Positions 23,796-36,299 of a stretch of DNA of 64,000 nucleotides are shown in pieces. Numbering within the stretch: position 1 is the first letter of the stretch; each line of letters begins with the position of its first letter. The translations under genes and the position numbers were made by a program. This DNA comes from Seiridium cupressi (lineage: Eukaryota > Ascomycota > Sordariomycetes > Amphisphaeriales > Sporocadaceae). The notes beneath the pieces are model-generated. The model did not search any database. It was not told the DNA's origin and saw nothing but the letters and a program-made list of their open reading frames with translations. The stretch spans positions 1-64,000 of the forward strand of contig JARVKI010000153.1 of assembly GCA_036674765.1 (NCBI GenBank), given 5' to 3'.

Positions 23796-25095
23796 GTTCT
23801 AAATATTAGAGCCTGACACTAGACGGCAAGGCAGGGCAGGACTATGCAAGACAACCTCTAGATGTAAGAAATAATTTCCAAAGGCTTTCCCGCATATATA
23901 CTTAGGAGATAGTCAGTCACGAAGTTGGAATGCTCGTTCAATTGAGAATCTGTCATAACCCGATCCGCACTATTGAACTTATCCTTACGGTCGCCAAGAC
24001 CTACCGCTTCCATCAAATTTTGGCGCTAGGGGGGTCTACTGTGGGAACGGCCGAAGATAGTGCCAACCCTAGATTTAGTTACATTGTATTCTAGCGGACC
24101 TTGGCCCTCCACTCGCTGTTACCAACCAGTATTTTGGGGCTGTGCTTGGGAAGGTCAATCACATACTTAAATCGCATGAGACTTCGATGATGTAGGCTGA
24201 TTGAAAGTATGCACTGCGTCCTTATCAATGTCAAAGCAGCTGATGCAGCATCCTGGAACGCGGCTTAGTGAGATCACGACGATCCCCACAGTACAATGGG
24301 TGCGGCTTCTAGCGTAAGGGGAAGCATTTAGTTGCCAATTAAGTACTGTGAGGGCAATACCCTAGGTTAGTGCTTACTTGACTTGAGTTGACGAGCTTGG
24401 CAGCGTTATCAAATGTGGAACATGTACCAATTGTGGAGTACAAACGGTCCAACTGGTGCTTTGGACCGTCATTGCTCTACAAACACCCTGGGTCCTTTTG
24501 GACATAGCCTCTGGGCGTGCCCATAACAACTAAAGAATGGGATGGAACTCTAGACATCCGGTAGATCGCATGACGATACCAAATTGGGCTGACGACTCTG
24601 GGTCCTCGCTAGATTCTCGGCGGCATGGAAGGATGTCGGTCCCCTGCGATGCCACTACTTCCATCCGGGCAACTGCAGGGCCTCCGTATATCCATATCGC
24701 CCTGGTGGAATCTCTTAGTGCTTTTTCATCGCATAGTACGGAGTAGTATACTCTGGTACGCATAGATCACCCCTCGGTGGCATGGCTGCAAGGTCTTTTG
24801 TGACTGCCCCGCACATGGTCGACGTAATCGCGCCGCTATACAAGCCCAATCAGAGACAACCCTGAAGGCGTGATTATAGGCCAATGTGTTGATTGACCAC
24901 CACTGCGGAATACAACACTTCTGCAGCAGATAATGACAAAGTTTGGAGAGTGCATCCGAATGGATTCCTTGAGACGGTAGTGCTTGGCGCTTGACAGGGA
25001 TCTTCATATGTATTATCTCCCACAGTCAGCACAGCATTTGTTTCGTCTGGGAAATCCGTACAGTACCTTTCATTCACCCAAGGAACCTTGACAGT
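23796..25095. promoter_or_regulatory. Divergent intergenic region, sulfotransferase and dioxygenase genes
   Basis: 1.3 kb between start codons on opposite strands. Only short ORFs occur. A shared regulatory region is possible; no specific binding site is claimed. Confidence 0.45.
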
Positions 25096-26720
25096 ATGGC
25101 TGTCTCAGAAGTGAATGGTGATGTTGCCAAGCCCGTTGCCTTACCCTCGAACACGAACGGCACTATTCCAGAGATCAAGAAGACCTTCGGAGGACTCACG
25201 CAAAGCGCCTCTTACTCGATGCCCCTCACATACTCTGGCACCCTTAATGACTATGAATCATTCGATGTCACTTCTGTCATTGGCAGAGAGTTTCCCAAGT
25301 TACAGCTCACCGAGATTCTGAACGACGATGCCAAAATTCGGGACCTTGCCATCACAGGTACGTTTCAATGATCTCCGATCCTTACTCATCGAACCCTGTC
25401 TTTCACTACTATTGTAGTTCTTTCAACAATAATACACATCGGATTAATCAAGATCTAGTCTCGGAGCGTGGTGTGGTCTTCTTCAGACGTCAAGATATTG
25501 GCATTGAAGAGCAGAAGATTCTGGGACAGAAGTTGGGAGAACTTACAGGGAAGCCAAAGACCTCCAAAGTAAAGAAGTCTTATGAGTCCTAGATGACCAT
25601 CACTGAACATCAATAGCTGCATAAACACACGTTGATCAACAGCAAGGACGACGACGAAGTATCGATCGTCTCTTCAGAGGTTCGTCCAGTCTATAAGTCT
25701 TTCAGGGTCATCCACAGGAGTTATCTGCTTATGCATTCTGCTTTACAGCAACAAAAGAAGTTTTACCAGCAGGGCCGCTTCTACGGTCCCAGAAGACTTG
25801 CCAGCGAAGGATGGCACGCAGAGTATGTTTTCTCTCAGAAGGGTTGAACTGATATATTAATCATATGACAGCATCACCTTCGAACGCGTGCCATCAGACT
25901 ATGCCATACTAAAAATCACTCAAAAGCCAGATGATGTCGGAGGTGATACGCTCTGGGCTTCAGGCTACGAGGCATTTGACCGCTTGTCTCCCGTTTGGCA
26001 GCGCTTCGCTGAAGGACTGACTGCCACACATCACGAGGTAATAGCACTCACTTCATGGAACACCAAGCGCAAGTTACGCTAACACACTTCTTCACAGCCC
26101 AACTTTACCAAACTGGCAGCCAAGTTTGACATGACGCTTTTGGAAGAAGATAGAGGTGCCCCAGAGAACAAAGGTGTAGATTTCGCAGCGTCACAGTGAG
26201 CACTTACCCCCTTGAGTGTATAATCAGGGCCCTTAGCTAATGCAATCGCAACTAGTCCTGTTGTTCGCACCAATCCCGTTACAGGATGGAAGAGCCTTTT
26301 TGCGGTGGGGCATCAGATCCACAACGGCTGGATTGACAATGTGACAGAGACGGAGAGCGAGTTGATCAAAACCTATTGTAAGATCCTTTCCCGCTTGAAA
26401 TCTGCCTTGTTCCCCATAATAGATGTGAGAAAGCTGAGATAGAAATCCCCAGTCTTAAATTTGATTGCGGAGAATCATGACCTTCAAGTCAGGTTCAGGT
26501 GGAATGAAAATGATGTTGCCATTTGGGATAAGTAAGTCCAATGATCTCATCAGATAAAGGTCTCATTGTGCTGACTCCAAGTAGTCGTTCTGTATTCCAC
26601 ACTGGCACGAACGATTTCCAGGGAAAACGTCAAGGCAATAGGGTCGTTTCGCTTGGTGAGAAACCGTTTTATAACCCCGCTTCCAAGTCAAGACGTGAGG
26701 CACTTTTCCAGACGCTTTAA
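25096..26720 (+). CDS. TauD/TfdA-type 2-oxoglutarate dioxygenase (sulfonate/alkylsulfate dioxygenase-like)
   Basis: Nine exons: 25096-25357, 25459-25568, 25617-25679, 25749-25822, 25872-26037, 26098-26195, 26256-26377, 26453-26531, 26585-26720. They splice into a 369-aa frame. The iron-binding HxD is restored across an intron as WHADITFE. The distal His lies in DNRSVFHTGT, and the 2-oxoglutarate-binding Arg is likely in the following KRQGNRVVSLGEKP. GGDTLWASGYEAFDRLS is characteristic of fungal TauD/JLP1-like enzymes, which cleave sulfonates or sulfate esters to release sulfite or sulfate. All introns are 48-101 nt with canonical ends. The gene is intact. It lies in tandem with an MFS transporter, consistent with uptake plus oxidative desulfonation. 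Another carboxylate or sulfonate substrate is possible. Confidence 0.88.
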
Positions 26721-28552
26721 GTGGAAAGTTTTGATGAATTGAGGAGGTGGCCGAGTTATGACAGCAAATTGTACATGACAGGACTCATGAAAGGTCGCCA
26801 AGAGAGTTTTTGGGTCATCCAATCGTTAACCAGTAATTGCACGGTCAATGACCCTCTGCACATGTTTGTTCTTTTTTAATCAAATATGGTCTCACTCCCT
26901 TTTTTGTTTTGGGGGACTTTTATTGCAAACCACTTCTCGTTTTGATACGGTGGATTCTTAATTTATTTGGGTTAATTGCGATTTACGCTCCTTGAATTTC
27001 TCTCCTTATCGTAACACATCTAGCAAACACTTTGTAACTAAGACCACGCTAATTCGATCAACTCCAAGTGTTGGCGGAAATTTCTTAGCGGAGAGCGGAG
27101 TTTAGATCACTTTAACCACGGTTTCAGCCTTCAAGTGGAGGCTAATATAAATTTCAAGATCAAGACGGCACAGCCATAACGGTGTTATGCTGTGAAAAAA
27201 ACACCTTGTATTTACTATGACAAACCATCTATCAAGAACCATGGCCGTCATTGCACAAAGATGGAAATATTCAAAATCTATGACGTACGGGTTGCAAATC
27301 ACTATATGACCTGCGTGAGATGCAGTCTCTATACTGCCAATCAGACACCGTTCTGATGCCTGCTGAGTAAAGCGGCCCAGTCAGCGCTAAAACAATGCCA
27401 GTAGCAGCCATAAGCAACGCGTTCTGAATCCTCAGTAGCTCAAAAATGCTGACCACAGGCCTAAAGTTCCGCCAGCTAATTCTGCTGATTGGCAATTCCA
27501 CGTCGTCAAACTGGCCATGATCGGCGGCTGAGCAGCCGAGATTCGTGGACGAAGCTTCTTTGATTTTAATGCCTCGCCGATCCTGTTTGAAAGCGACAAT
27601 TCGGCAGTGCAAATCGCAAGCTCTAGACCAGCTGGAGGCATGGCCTACCGGGTAGTGATAGTCAGGCCCCTGTGTCTGGAGTCGAACACGAGGTCTACGT
27701 TATCTGGCTTTTGCGAACCTAAGCGCGGGAAGTTGACAGTTGGTTGATTTGTTCTCCTTTGAGTGAAATCTCTTTTACAATTAGTTAGCTTCATGGTTGC
27801 TTAAAAATACAACACTTACATTTTTATTATAGGGCATCCATGTCTTCCGTTCATAACCGATATACTTTTCCACGTTTAGCTTAAGCTTTGCCAAATTGCC
27901 GCCAAGCGGGATAGTCAACATAGTGTTAGTCACTCCGCGAGGTTGAGAGTATAAATTATGCGGGTATGCGCCACTTGAAATTCTGTTCCCAGAAACACCA
28001 AGCGCATATGCGGGTCGTATGCAGGCGATATGGTCACGTTACAGTGCATATGCAAGGTCCCTGCAAGTTTATATTGCTGGCAGACTCCACCTGTTATATT
28101 TACTCAGAAACCGGGATCTCTCTAATGACCTCCCCTACGCCACTCTGCCCGTTACCATTCTCCAGCAATCCACTAAATCCACTAGAATCCTACTTTATCT
28201 GGCTAGCTGGCTCCCTGTCACGTTGTATCAATGGATTCGAATGAAGTTTATTTGATTTGTTGCCAGGGGACTTCGGGACCGGAGGCACGCTAAAATCTGA
28301 CCACTTCAAGTGCTCCATCAAAACGGCAATCACGCAAGATCACGCAAGATGGAGTAGAGTTGGCATCACGGACTGTTGCCCCTCTTGCAGGTGCGCCCGG
28401 CATGCGCTACTATGGGGATGGGGAGTGTTGCGATGCCCACGCACTCTCGGAACATTGAATTATGACCATGTATATGATTGAAGCCGGGGCTAGAAGTCGA
28501 ATTGTCCGTAGACCTTGTATCGATCCAACAAATACCGAAATTTATTGAAGCC
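26721..28552. other. 1.8 kb without a supported gene
   Basis: Short ORFs on both strands (largest 27271-27612, minus, 113 codons) have no recognisable family and no consistent splice partners. The right end is the promoter of the MFS gene. No RNA gene or repeat was recognised. Confidence 0.5.
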
Positions 28553-30912
28553 ATGACCACTTATGGTGTTCAGAAGAAAGGGGCTGATGAGAGAGCCCAG
28601 CTCATAGCATCTCGTGAAGTCGGTGGATTAGATAATGACAGTTCAAGTCAGACAGAGACTGGGAGTCCCAACAGTACTGAGACTGACAACAATCATGCCA
28701 CAGGTCCCAGAGATTACGCGACAATTCATGATGAGGAATCAAGGTATGTTTCGGAAAATCCAGAACCGCCAGAAGAACGTTACAGCCGCGCCTTGATTGC
28801 GCGAGTTGTAGGTGCTTTATTTATTGGTAAGTGTGAATGATAGCGGCGAACTGGTCGTGCGAAGCATCCAACATACCGCTCATGCAACAAGTTAGGTGTC
28901 TTTACATCGAATGTGGACGGATCACTTGTCCTCGCAACGCATCCAGTCATCTCGTCGGATTTCCAAGATCTGGGAGACTCAAGTTGGTTATTCATTAGCT
29001 TTTGGCTCGCTGGTTCTGCCACCCAGTCTGCCGTAGGCCGCCTCAATACCCCATGCCTCATTCAAGTGCTGATATGTTCAAGTACGGAAAGCTCAGCGAT
29101 ATTTATGGTAGAGAGCCAATACTTCTCATCAGTTATGGCATGTTTGCGATAGGTTGGTAAGATATGTCCTGTCATTTTCTTTCGCTGGTTGCTTGGCTAA
29201 CTGAGCGCAGTGCTTTGGTGTAAGTTATTCTTGACGAGGGCTGTGATTGAACGCTCAAACTAAGATTTTGGATCGAAGAGGAATTGGCCAATCTATGTGG
29301 CAGGTCATCCTTGGGCGTGTCATATCCGGCTCTGGAGGAGCTGGCATGATGGTCTTGGCAGCTATTGTTGTCACGGGTCAGTAGCCATAACCGTTGTGTC
29401 GGGGAGAATTTGTGTTACTGAAAACTCTGATTTGACAGATCTGGCCCCTATCAGAGAGGTCGCTTCATGGCAAAGCTACGTGAACGTCATTGCAACAGTA
29501 GGTAGGAGTGTAGGAGGTCCATTAGGCGGTTGGCTGGCAGATCTAATCGGTTGGAGATGGTAGGTGTTTCCTATCATCGGCAATGAAGTGATTATACTCA
29601 AACTTGCACTAGGTCGTTTCTTGGACAAGTTCCGGTATTTTCAGTCGCAATGCTACTATGCTGGGTCATATTCTCAAAGTTAAAGACAAAACAGCAAGGG
29701 CATTCTGATACAGCATCACCTCAAAGCAATCTAGCAAGAATCGACTTCCTAGGAGCCAGCACACTTGGGCTTGGCCTTCTAGCACTAATGATACCGCTGG
29801 AAATTGGTGGACAGAAGGTTTCTTGGTCTAACCCCAGTATATTTGTGTTATTCGCGGTGGGAACCCTACTACTCGCAGTTTTCATCATGGCTGAGACCCG
29901 CTGGGTAAAAGAGCCTATCTTTCCTCTGAGGCTACTGCGCAGTCGTGATGCATTGTTAGGCTATTTCATCATAGGTTGTACGCTAGCAGCACAATCAGGT
30001 GTGAGTACTTCGCGCTTTACGCGAAGAAGTAATATTAACCTTCCAATATAGATGATGTTTACGGTACCGGTGTATTTTCAAGTCACCCAGAGGTCGACCA
30101 GTAGTGTTGTAGGAACACACTTGCTTCCAGCTGTCGCAGGTAATGCTACTGCAGGAATTCTTTCGGGGTATCTAATCCGCAAGTAGGTTTCACCGACAAA
30201 CATGGTAGTAGCATCGCTCATACAGTCTAGGACCGGACGCTATAAGTCAATGGTAATATTTGCATCATTGATTTCTGCCACCAGCTATCTGCTCATGAAA
30301 GTCCGTTGGAATGGAAACACGAACTGGGCTGAGTCTATGTATATAATACCAGGGTAAGTTCTCTAACTATGACGGCTAAACGATACTTTTTAACCAGAAA
30401 GGTAGCGGATTCGGATGTGGTATCATTCAAAGCGCCGTCTTCGTTGCGATTCAAGCAGCAATTGACCCGGTGGATAAGGCGGCCAGCATTTCGGGGTTCT
30501 TTCTAGCAACGCAAGTTGGCACCGTCGTAGGGACGGCAGCTGTCAGCGCGTTGATGATCGGTGGTCTGAAAGAAACCTTGAAAGCTAGACTACTCTCGCA
30601 AGGGTTGGAACAACCAGGTATAGACGAAGTAAGTCGCATTGGAAAATCAATGTCGAATCTCTTAGCTAACATAATTGTGATAGGTTCTCGAACACGCAGT
30701 AGCCAGCGTCAACTATCTAGATAGGACTCCACAACTAATCGCGAAAGCCATCGTGGCATCGTATGTTGATGGACTAGAATACAGCCATGGTATGTTCCAG
30801 ACTACGTTCGGAAGCTCTATCGCTCACAAATATTCCAGCCTTTTCCTTAGGGTGCTCCATCATGGTGTCTTTTGCTGCACTATTGCTTCGAGAGCGAAGA
30901 TTAGACAGATGA
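28553..30912 (+). CDS. MFS transporter, DHA2/vacuolar basic amino acid transporter (VBA)-like, 12 exons
   Basis: Exons: 28553-28826, 28896-29032, 29083-29156, 29211-29219, 29279-29376, 29439-29559, 29613-30000, 30052-30182, 30231-30353, 30406-30628, 30684-30789, 30851-30912. They give 581 aa in one frame. After a ~70-aa hydrophilic N-terminus the order is GVFTSNVDGSLVLAT (helix 1), YGKLSDIYGRE (motif A), QVILGRVISGSGGAG (helix 4), and GRSVGGPLGGWLADLIGWRWSF (motif C region). A typical long C-terminal half with LIRKTGRYK and PGGFGCGIIQSAVF follows. Family members export drugs or move amino acids into vacuoles. One exon is only 9 nt, but it restores the conserved IGCALVGIGQ reading. Co-directional with the dioxygenase gene 1.8 kb upstream. 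The start is the Met of MTTYGVQ; an earlier Met at 28478 is possible. Confidence 0.88.
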
Positions 30913-32301
30913 ATCACGAACAGTCTGGCTACAGGTGACTTTGCACATAGGATCAAACCTCATTTTGGCAAACACAGGCTGAACTGGTATCAGTCCACCA
31001 ACTTTGTACATCGAAATATGGATGGAGAACTTTAGTAAATATAAATACCGGCTCATATATTGCCGGGTATTTCAGTAAACTTCGAACTACACGAATGACC
31101 ATAATCGAAACGTTTCTGAGAGCCACAATTTGTCCCTAGTTGTAGGTGCTAATTAGGAAGGATCCAACGTACACTTTTATAATTTCCTTCACTGCACATC
31201 TACTCCTTTGCCTCCAGTCTCGTCAGGTACATAAGCGCAAGCCACAAATTAAAGGCAATAAAATGATTCAAATATATTTTGTATATAAATGTTGATATTC
31301 CACCCACCATGTAGAAGATAAACAAAGAATACAATTTTCTCCGCAAGACAGGACCATACGGGCTTGCAAAACCTCAGCTATTTTGCTGGACGAAGAGCCT
31401 AGCTGGCTGTCTTCTGGTAGAACCAGACGTAGAGTAATCTGAGTTGAGTAGTATAATGACGTCGTTCTATAGCTCATAATAATGGCAGAAACTTCTCGTC
31501 TGATTTATGCGCCGAGACAGTGACACGTGAATTGGTAAATCTTCCGATAGTCCATAAAGCAATTCATCATCAGAACCTGTTGCTGAAAGATACAACGATT
31601 GAACTAGAGAACGATTCCACGTCTGAAGTACTATTGATTTTGATCGATCGTTGTGAGCCATCCCTTTCATACCGACAAAGCAACGTTGTCACTCACCCGC
31701 TCACCACTATAACACAAACGAAGGCCCATTTCGCTGGAAACAGACACTGAATATCAAGCCGAGGCCCTTCCTGAGCACTGCCAACAACTCCAATAGCATT
31801 ATCGTACCCATTTGACGTTGGGGCCTACGGCAGTCCGTTGAATTTGGTTTCGGGGGAGATAGGAGAAGACTCCTGGCTGCGCATCTTGTCTGCCACTGCC
31901 GGACCAATGCAAATGCACAGTCTGCATTTCGTGCTGCGGCGTATGTATCCTAGGTCCGAATGTTTGTTGCTTAATTGGTGCGTAGTTGACGTTGGGGCCT
32001 TGAGCGCTTGGAACGTCATGATAGAGAATTCGTTTTATGGCAAGATCCCGTGGAGCATATCCAGCTTTAGGGCACTGATAACGGGAAGGACCAGAGTGTC
32101 CCCACCGCGTGCTGGAGTTATTAGGCCGGAATTTTGAGGGGTTTCGTAACCAGGTGCGGTCCCACGGGGCCACCATAAATTATCCCGTGTACGATGAGAA
32201 AAGTCGGCGTTATGAAACTTCTTGAGGTAGCCATTATTTGTCCTACTGTCAATGGACACGTCGTAATGTACTGTTCATCGGCTGCAGCATCCCGGAATGC
32301 A
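30913..32301. other. Gene-poor stretch
   Basis: Short ORFs on both strands. Minus-strand frames at 31799-32259 may belong to the same decayed locus as the ORF at 32302-32589, but no convincing splice structure was found. Confidence 0.4.
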
Positions 32302-32589
32302 CTACCAATCCGAACTGTTCTGGATTTCCTGAAACCGAGCCATACGTTCCTCTTCATCGTCACACGAGCCGTCCGTACCACTTTCCTCGAGGACAGTCTT
32401 TTCCACCGGAGGCATCCATCCTATATAGTGACTGTTGGCCTCCTCAAAGTCAATGGCCACTTGACTGTCGACCTCATCGCGCAGCCTAGAGCTTTCCATT
32501 GCCGGAAGGGTCAGGGTTTTGTCGTGTATGTGCTCTATGCCTCCAGCTTTGGCCAATAACTTGTGCCTCTCTAGAAAAGACTTCCTCAA
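32302..32589 (-). CDS. Possible exon of an unknown protein
   Basis: A 95-codon frame of charged, non-repetitive sequence with balanced codon use. It contains KLLAKAGGIEHIHDKTLTLP and an acidic stretch SGTDGSCDDEEERM. It ends next to a potential donor (GATTG|GTAGTG), and an acceptor (TTTTCTAG) lies just upstream of RHKLLAK, so it may be an internal exon. A short open frame at 32600-32750 (MDHERTNLSYYKN) could be the first exon. No family was recognised. It might equally be a relic. Confidence 0.3.
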   Translation of the reverse strand: MRKSFLERHKLLAKAGGIEHIHDKTLTLPAMESSRLRDEVDSQVAIDFEEANSHYIGWMPPVEKTVLEESGTDGSCDDEEERMARFQEIQNSSDW

Positions 32590-32888
32590 CCCAGATTCAT
32601 TGGAGAGTTCCTATGGGATCAACTGGTAGTGAAGAAACTGCTTTCTCCGCTTTGAACTCGAGAACGGAAAAGATTTGCCCAAGATGGGACCCAACAACTC
32701 CACGAGGGCTGTTCTTATAATACGACAGATTCGTCCTCTCGTGGTCCATGATTTAATGTCGGGTTGTGGCCTCTCGGATAACACAGTATGCTTGTTGCAT
32801 GTCCTTTCATGTAATAGACCATTGCAATTTACTTAACACTGGGACATCGAAACTCGAGCGCCGGCGAATTTATTTGGTACGATGCGAA

Positions 32889-35416
32889 CTAGGAGCTCAT
32901 CTGAAAGGAACCTTCTAGGCGCAGATCTCGACTACTGGTTCCAACGTAGACTTTGAATTCGCCCTCTCCAATTCGCCATTGTTGTGCAGTCACATCCCAG
33001 AAACTGATGTCCCTCCTGTTGAGAGCGAACGTTACATGTCGAGTGCCACCTGGTGAAATCTCGACTCTCTCAAACCCTCGCAATTGGCGCACCGGCGTAT
33101 CTTCGACCGGAATGCCGAGGTAGAGCTGAGCAACCTCAGAGCCCGTCACGTCTCCAGTATTGGTGATGTCAGCCGTCACTATGACCTGGATTTCCCAAAG
33201 GTCAGGGTGACCACCTTGCACGATAGGTTTCTCTGGGTCTGGTAGCCCAGCTATCGACCCAGCCAAACTCTGAACCACGAGACGAGAATAGTCAAAGTTC
33301 GTATATGAGAGACCGTAGCCAAATTCATAACGAGGGGTGATGTCATGGAGATCGAAGTATCGGTGGTCGACAAACAGGGCCTCGTCAAAGTTAGACTGCG
33401 GGAACCATACGCTCTCTCCGTCGTTGATCGTGTGACCCAGGAGTGGCCCGTAATCTGATTCCTTGTGAGCTATGGTATACGGAAGTCGGCCAGATGGGTT
33501 CACATCTCCATAGAGAATATCGACAACCGAATTTCCTGCCTCCTGTCCTGGCATTCCTGCGTTGACAATGGCGGTGACGTTGGGATGGTCTGCCCAAGCA
33601 TCCACTAGCCGGATGCCTGCAGCATGGATGACAACCACAGTATTAGCGCAGCGCTTTGCGACGTGCAGAACGAGCTGGTCGCTGAAGTCATCTGACAAGC
33701 CTGCGCGGTCCTTGCCCTCTCCAGGATACGAGTTGATAAAGATGAGGCAGACATCGCTATTCACGTAAACTATTGGATCAACATTGTAGAAGTCCCATTT
33801 TATGATTCCGTTGTCTTCGAATACTCGTTTTTGCAGGGCTGTGAAGGGGTCGACCATGTACGGAGGGTTGGAACTGCCTGAACCGAAAGCTGTAACCAAT
33901 GTTCCATTGAATGTTGTCTGCGTTGAAAGGGAAAACACATTGTCTGCAGGGATCCAACCAATTGCCTTGCGAGGACCAAAGCTTCCGGGACTATTCCAAG
34001 GAGTAGGGGCAACTACTGCATCGTAACCAAAGACAGATACGTACTTCGGCTTCTTCAGCGGCAAGACATTGTTCTGGTTCTTGAGGAGGATTGTTCCAGC
34101 AGAGCCAACCTCTCTGATCAGTCGATGATGTCCATTACGCACGTCGACGTCTTCTCGAACCAGCTCATTGCTAGGGTTGTCCTTTGTATGAAATACCGCA
34201 GTTATTTCGGGAAAATCCTTGTCTTGGCCCGCATGATACCAGGCAGCCAGGATTCGTGTTGCCATATCGTTTGCGCGTTCCTCAGTGACACTGCCGTTAT
34301 TGACCGCATTCAAAAGCTTCGAACCCCAAAATCCTTCGTCTGTTGGCATAATCATGTCCATACCAGCGTCGGCCGTAGCCACACCGGAGCGAACGGCGCC
34401 CCAATCACTAACCACAAAACCCTCAAAGCCCAGCTCGGTCTTCAACACTCCATTCAAGAGCTTTGAATTCTGACATGCGTAGGAGTTATTGGCTCGGTTG
34501 TAGGAGCACATAACAGACCCAGCACCGTCTCGAATAGCTCCCATAAAAGGGAGGGCGTAGACTTCGTGAAGCGTTCGCTCATCCACGTTTGAACTCATGG
34601 ATTCGCCCAGGACACTTGGCGTTCGCCGATACTCTTGCTCATTGAGAAGCCAATGCTTCAGGGATGCAATGACACCTGAATCGCGGATGCCCTTGGCGCT
34701 GCCAGTCATACCAGCCTCGGCGAGGTAAGGGTCCGAGCCGAGTCCTTCCCAGTTCCGAGAGCCAGTAGCAATCCTGCCGAGGGGCCCGGCGCAAGGACCG
34801 AGGGCGACGTTAATGCCTTTGCCCCGATATTCGTGGCCCAGCGCACGGCCGTAATCATACATCAAGGATTTATCCCAAGTCGCAGCGAGATGAATCCCGG
34901 CTGGGAAAGCAGACACGAAATCCTGACCGCGGACACCCATTGGACCATCATTGAGACAGATAGACTTGATTCCGAGGCGAGGTACCCAACCAGTCACTCC
35001 CGTGCATTGACCACGATAGCCTCGAGTCAAGTTCAATTTCTCCTCCGTAGTCATTTTTGAGACGAGCTCCTTGGCCTGAAAGTAGGCTGTCGACCACGAC
35101 TCGTCGCTTTTGCCATTTCCCACAGCTATCCAGGTCAGTTGGTCAACTACACGCTGAGTGAATCGAGTTTGGTGGACTTACGTGACGGATAGACCGGAGG
35201 ACTATGGCCGAAGAATGTGTGCTCTAGGTGAGATTTGTCTTCAGGCAAGTGATCAGGCGACCACGCATCGTCAAGCGCCTTGACATTGTCGAGGATATAC
35301 TGCACAGTATCGCCAACTTCGATGGTAAATGCTCCTACATCAAGCTTGGCCTCCGCAGCAAATATACAGGACACCCAGAACAACAATCCTGTAGATATAG
35401 CCGCACTGAACTTCAT
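32889..35416 (-). CDS. Secreted GH3 beta-glucosidase-like glycoside hydrolase
   Basis: Two exons, 35182-35416 and 32889-35125, with a 56-nt intron give 823 aa from the Met of MKFSAAIS; an in-frame Met 11 codons upstream (35449) is the alternative. The first ~23 residues are a signal peptide (AAISTGLLFWVSCIFAAEA). The GH3 N-terminal barrel holds LNDGPMGVRG, GKGINVALGPCAGPLGR and the paired KH of ASLKHWLL. The nucleophile segment GFVVSDWGA has Asp at about residue 319. The C-terminal alpha/beta sandwich and a fibronectin III-like domain (GSEVAQLYLGIP; FERVEISPGGTRHVTF) complete the usual three-domain layout. It hydrolyses terminal beta-glucosyl or related bonds outside the cell. Divergently transcribed from a sugar transporter 0.9 kb away. 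Confidence 0.93.
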
Positions 35417-36299
35417 CTTGGTCTTTCTTGACAGAGATCCTCGTTTCATTCCAAGCCTGCTGGATTTCCGGCTTTATGGTCGAATCAGTATTTGTCGGAT
35501 CCGGAGATAGTCTCGATTAGACTCGGAGCGCTAGTTGCAAGCGTTCGTCCGTCCAGTCCACGGGGCTGAACGAGGGTGCCGGAGTACGAGCCGGAAGAAA
35601 CAGAACTATTTACTCCAAGAGGCGTGTAAGTCTCCGACCCCACCAAGAGTCGGACAGGCCGTGAAGATCGCCGTCGGGCCCTCCGCTACTGTCGCACATT
35701 TAGTGCGACTCGCACTGGAGGGAAGCAATCAATGGTATAATCCGCAATAAATCGGTACCAAATGATAAAACTGGTTTTGGGCTCTCTCGGGGGACGAATT
35801 CCGAGCATGTCCAGCGTAGAGTAAACCGAGCCCGAGAAGATTGGGCCAGGAGACTGATGGAGGCAAGATTGTCTAAGTGCAATACGGCCACGAACCTCAC
35901 ACTCGACAAACGCCCAGCCTTGAAACTTCCATTAATACGCTAGTGCGTGACTAGCACGCACCAGGCGCTAGCGCCGTCATATCTGCCGGCGGACAGGCCG
36001 ATCGTCCTTCTGCCCAAAGAGCGCTGATGTCCGTTGATAGGAGCCTCAACCCCATGTTTCCTTATATCAATGCAACCGTCCCGCCCATATCTGAGCGTCT
36101 GCACGCAGATCTTTCCTTGATCCTTATCTCCCATAGCTTATATGTGCCAGTGCGATAACAGCTTCCTGCATACATAAAACCTTGAAGATGTCAGGTTCAT
36201 CCATCACTGTTGCAGCACAGGACTGCCATCCGGCATATTCCCCTGTACCTTGTCTGTGTCAAACATCTTAAAGCCGTCGCCTTTCCAAACTGTGAAATA
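35417..36299. promoter_or_regulatory. Divergent promoter with several inverted repeats (GH3 / sugar transporter)
   Basis: It separates the start codons of the secreted glucosidase and the sugar transporter. Visible symmetric sites: CGGATCCG at 35497-35504 (CGG-N2-CCG, a possible Zn2Cys6 site); GTCGCAC-N5-GTGCGAC at 35691-35709, overlapping GTGCGA-C-TCGCAC at 35703-35715; GTGCGTG-N5-CACGCAC at 35943-35961; and GGCGCTAGCGCC at 35964-35975. The density of dyads suggests binding sites or a remnant mobile-element end. Function is inferred. Confidence 0.5.

Noticed and set aside
28321..28352. Short direct repeat of atcacgcaag
   Set aside because: Only two adjacent copies of about 10-11 nt; no array or functional context.
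30354..30405. Apparent frameshift in the second MFS gene
   Set aside because: Using the acceptor GGTAG at 30404-30405 rather than CCAG at 30396-30397 restores PGGFGCG and the frame.
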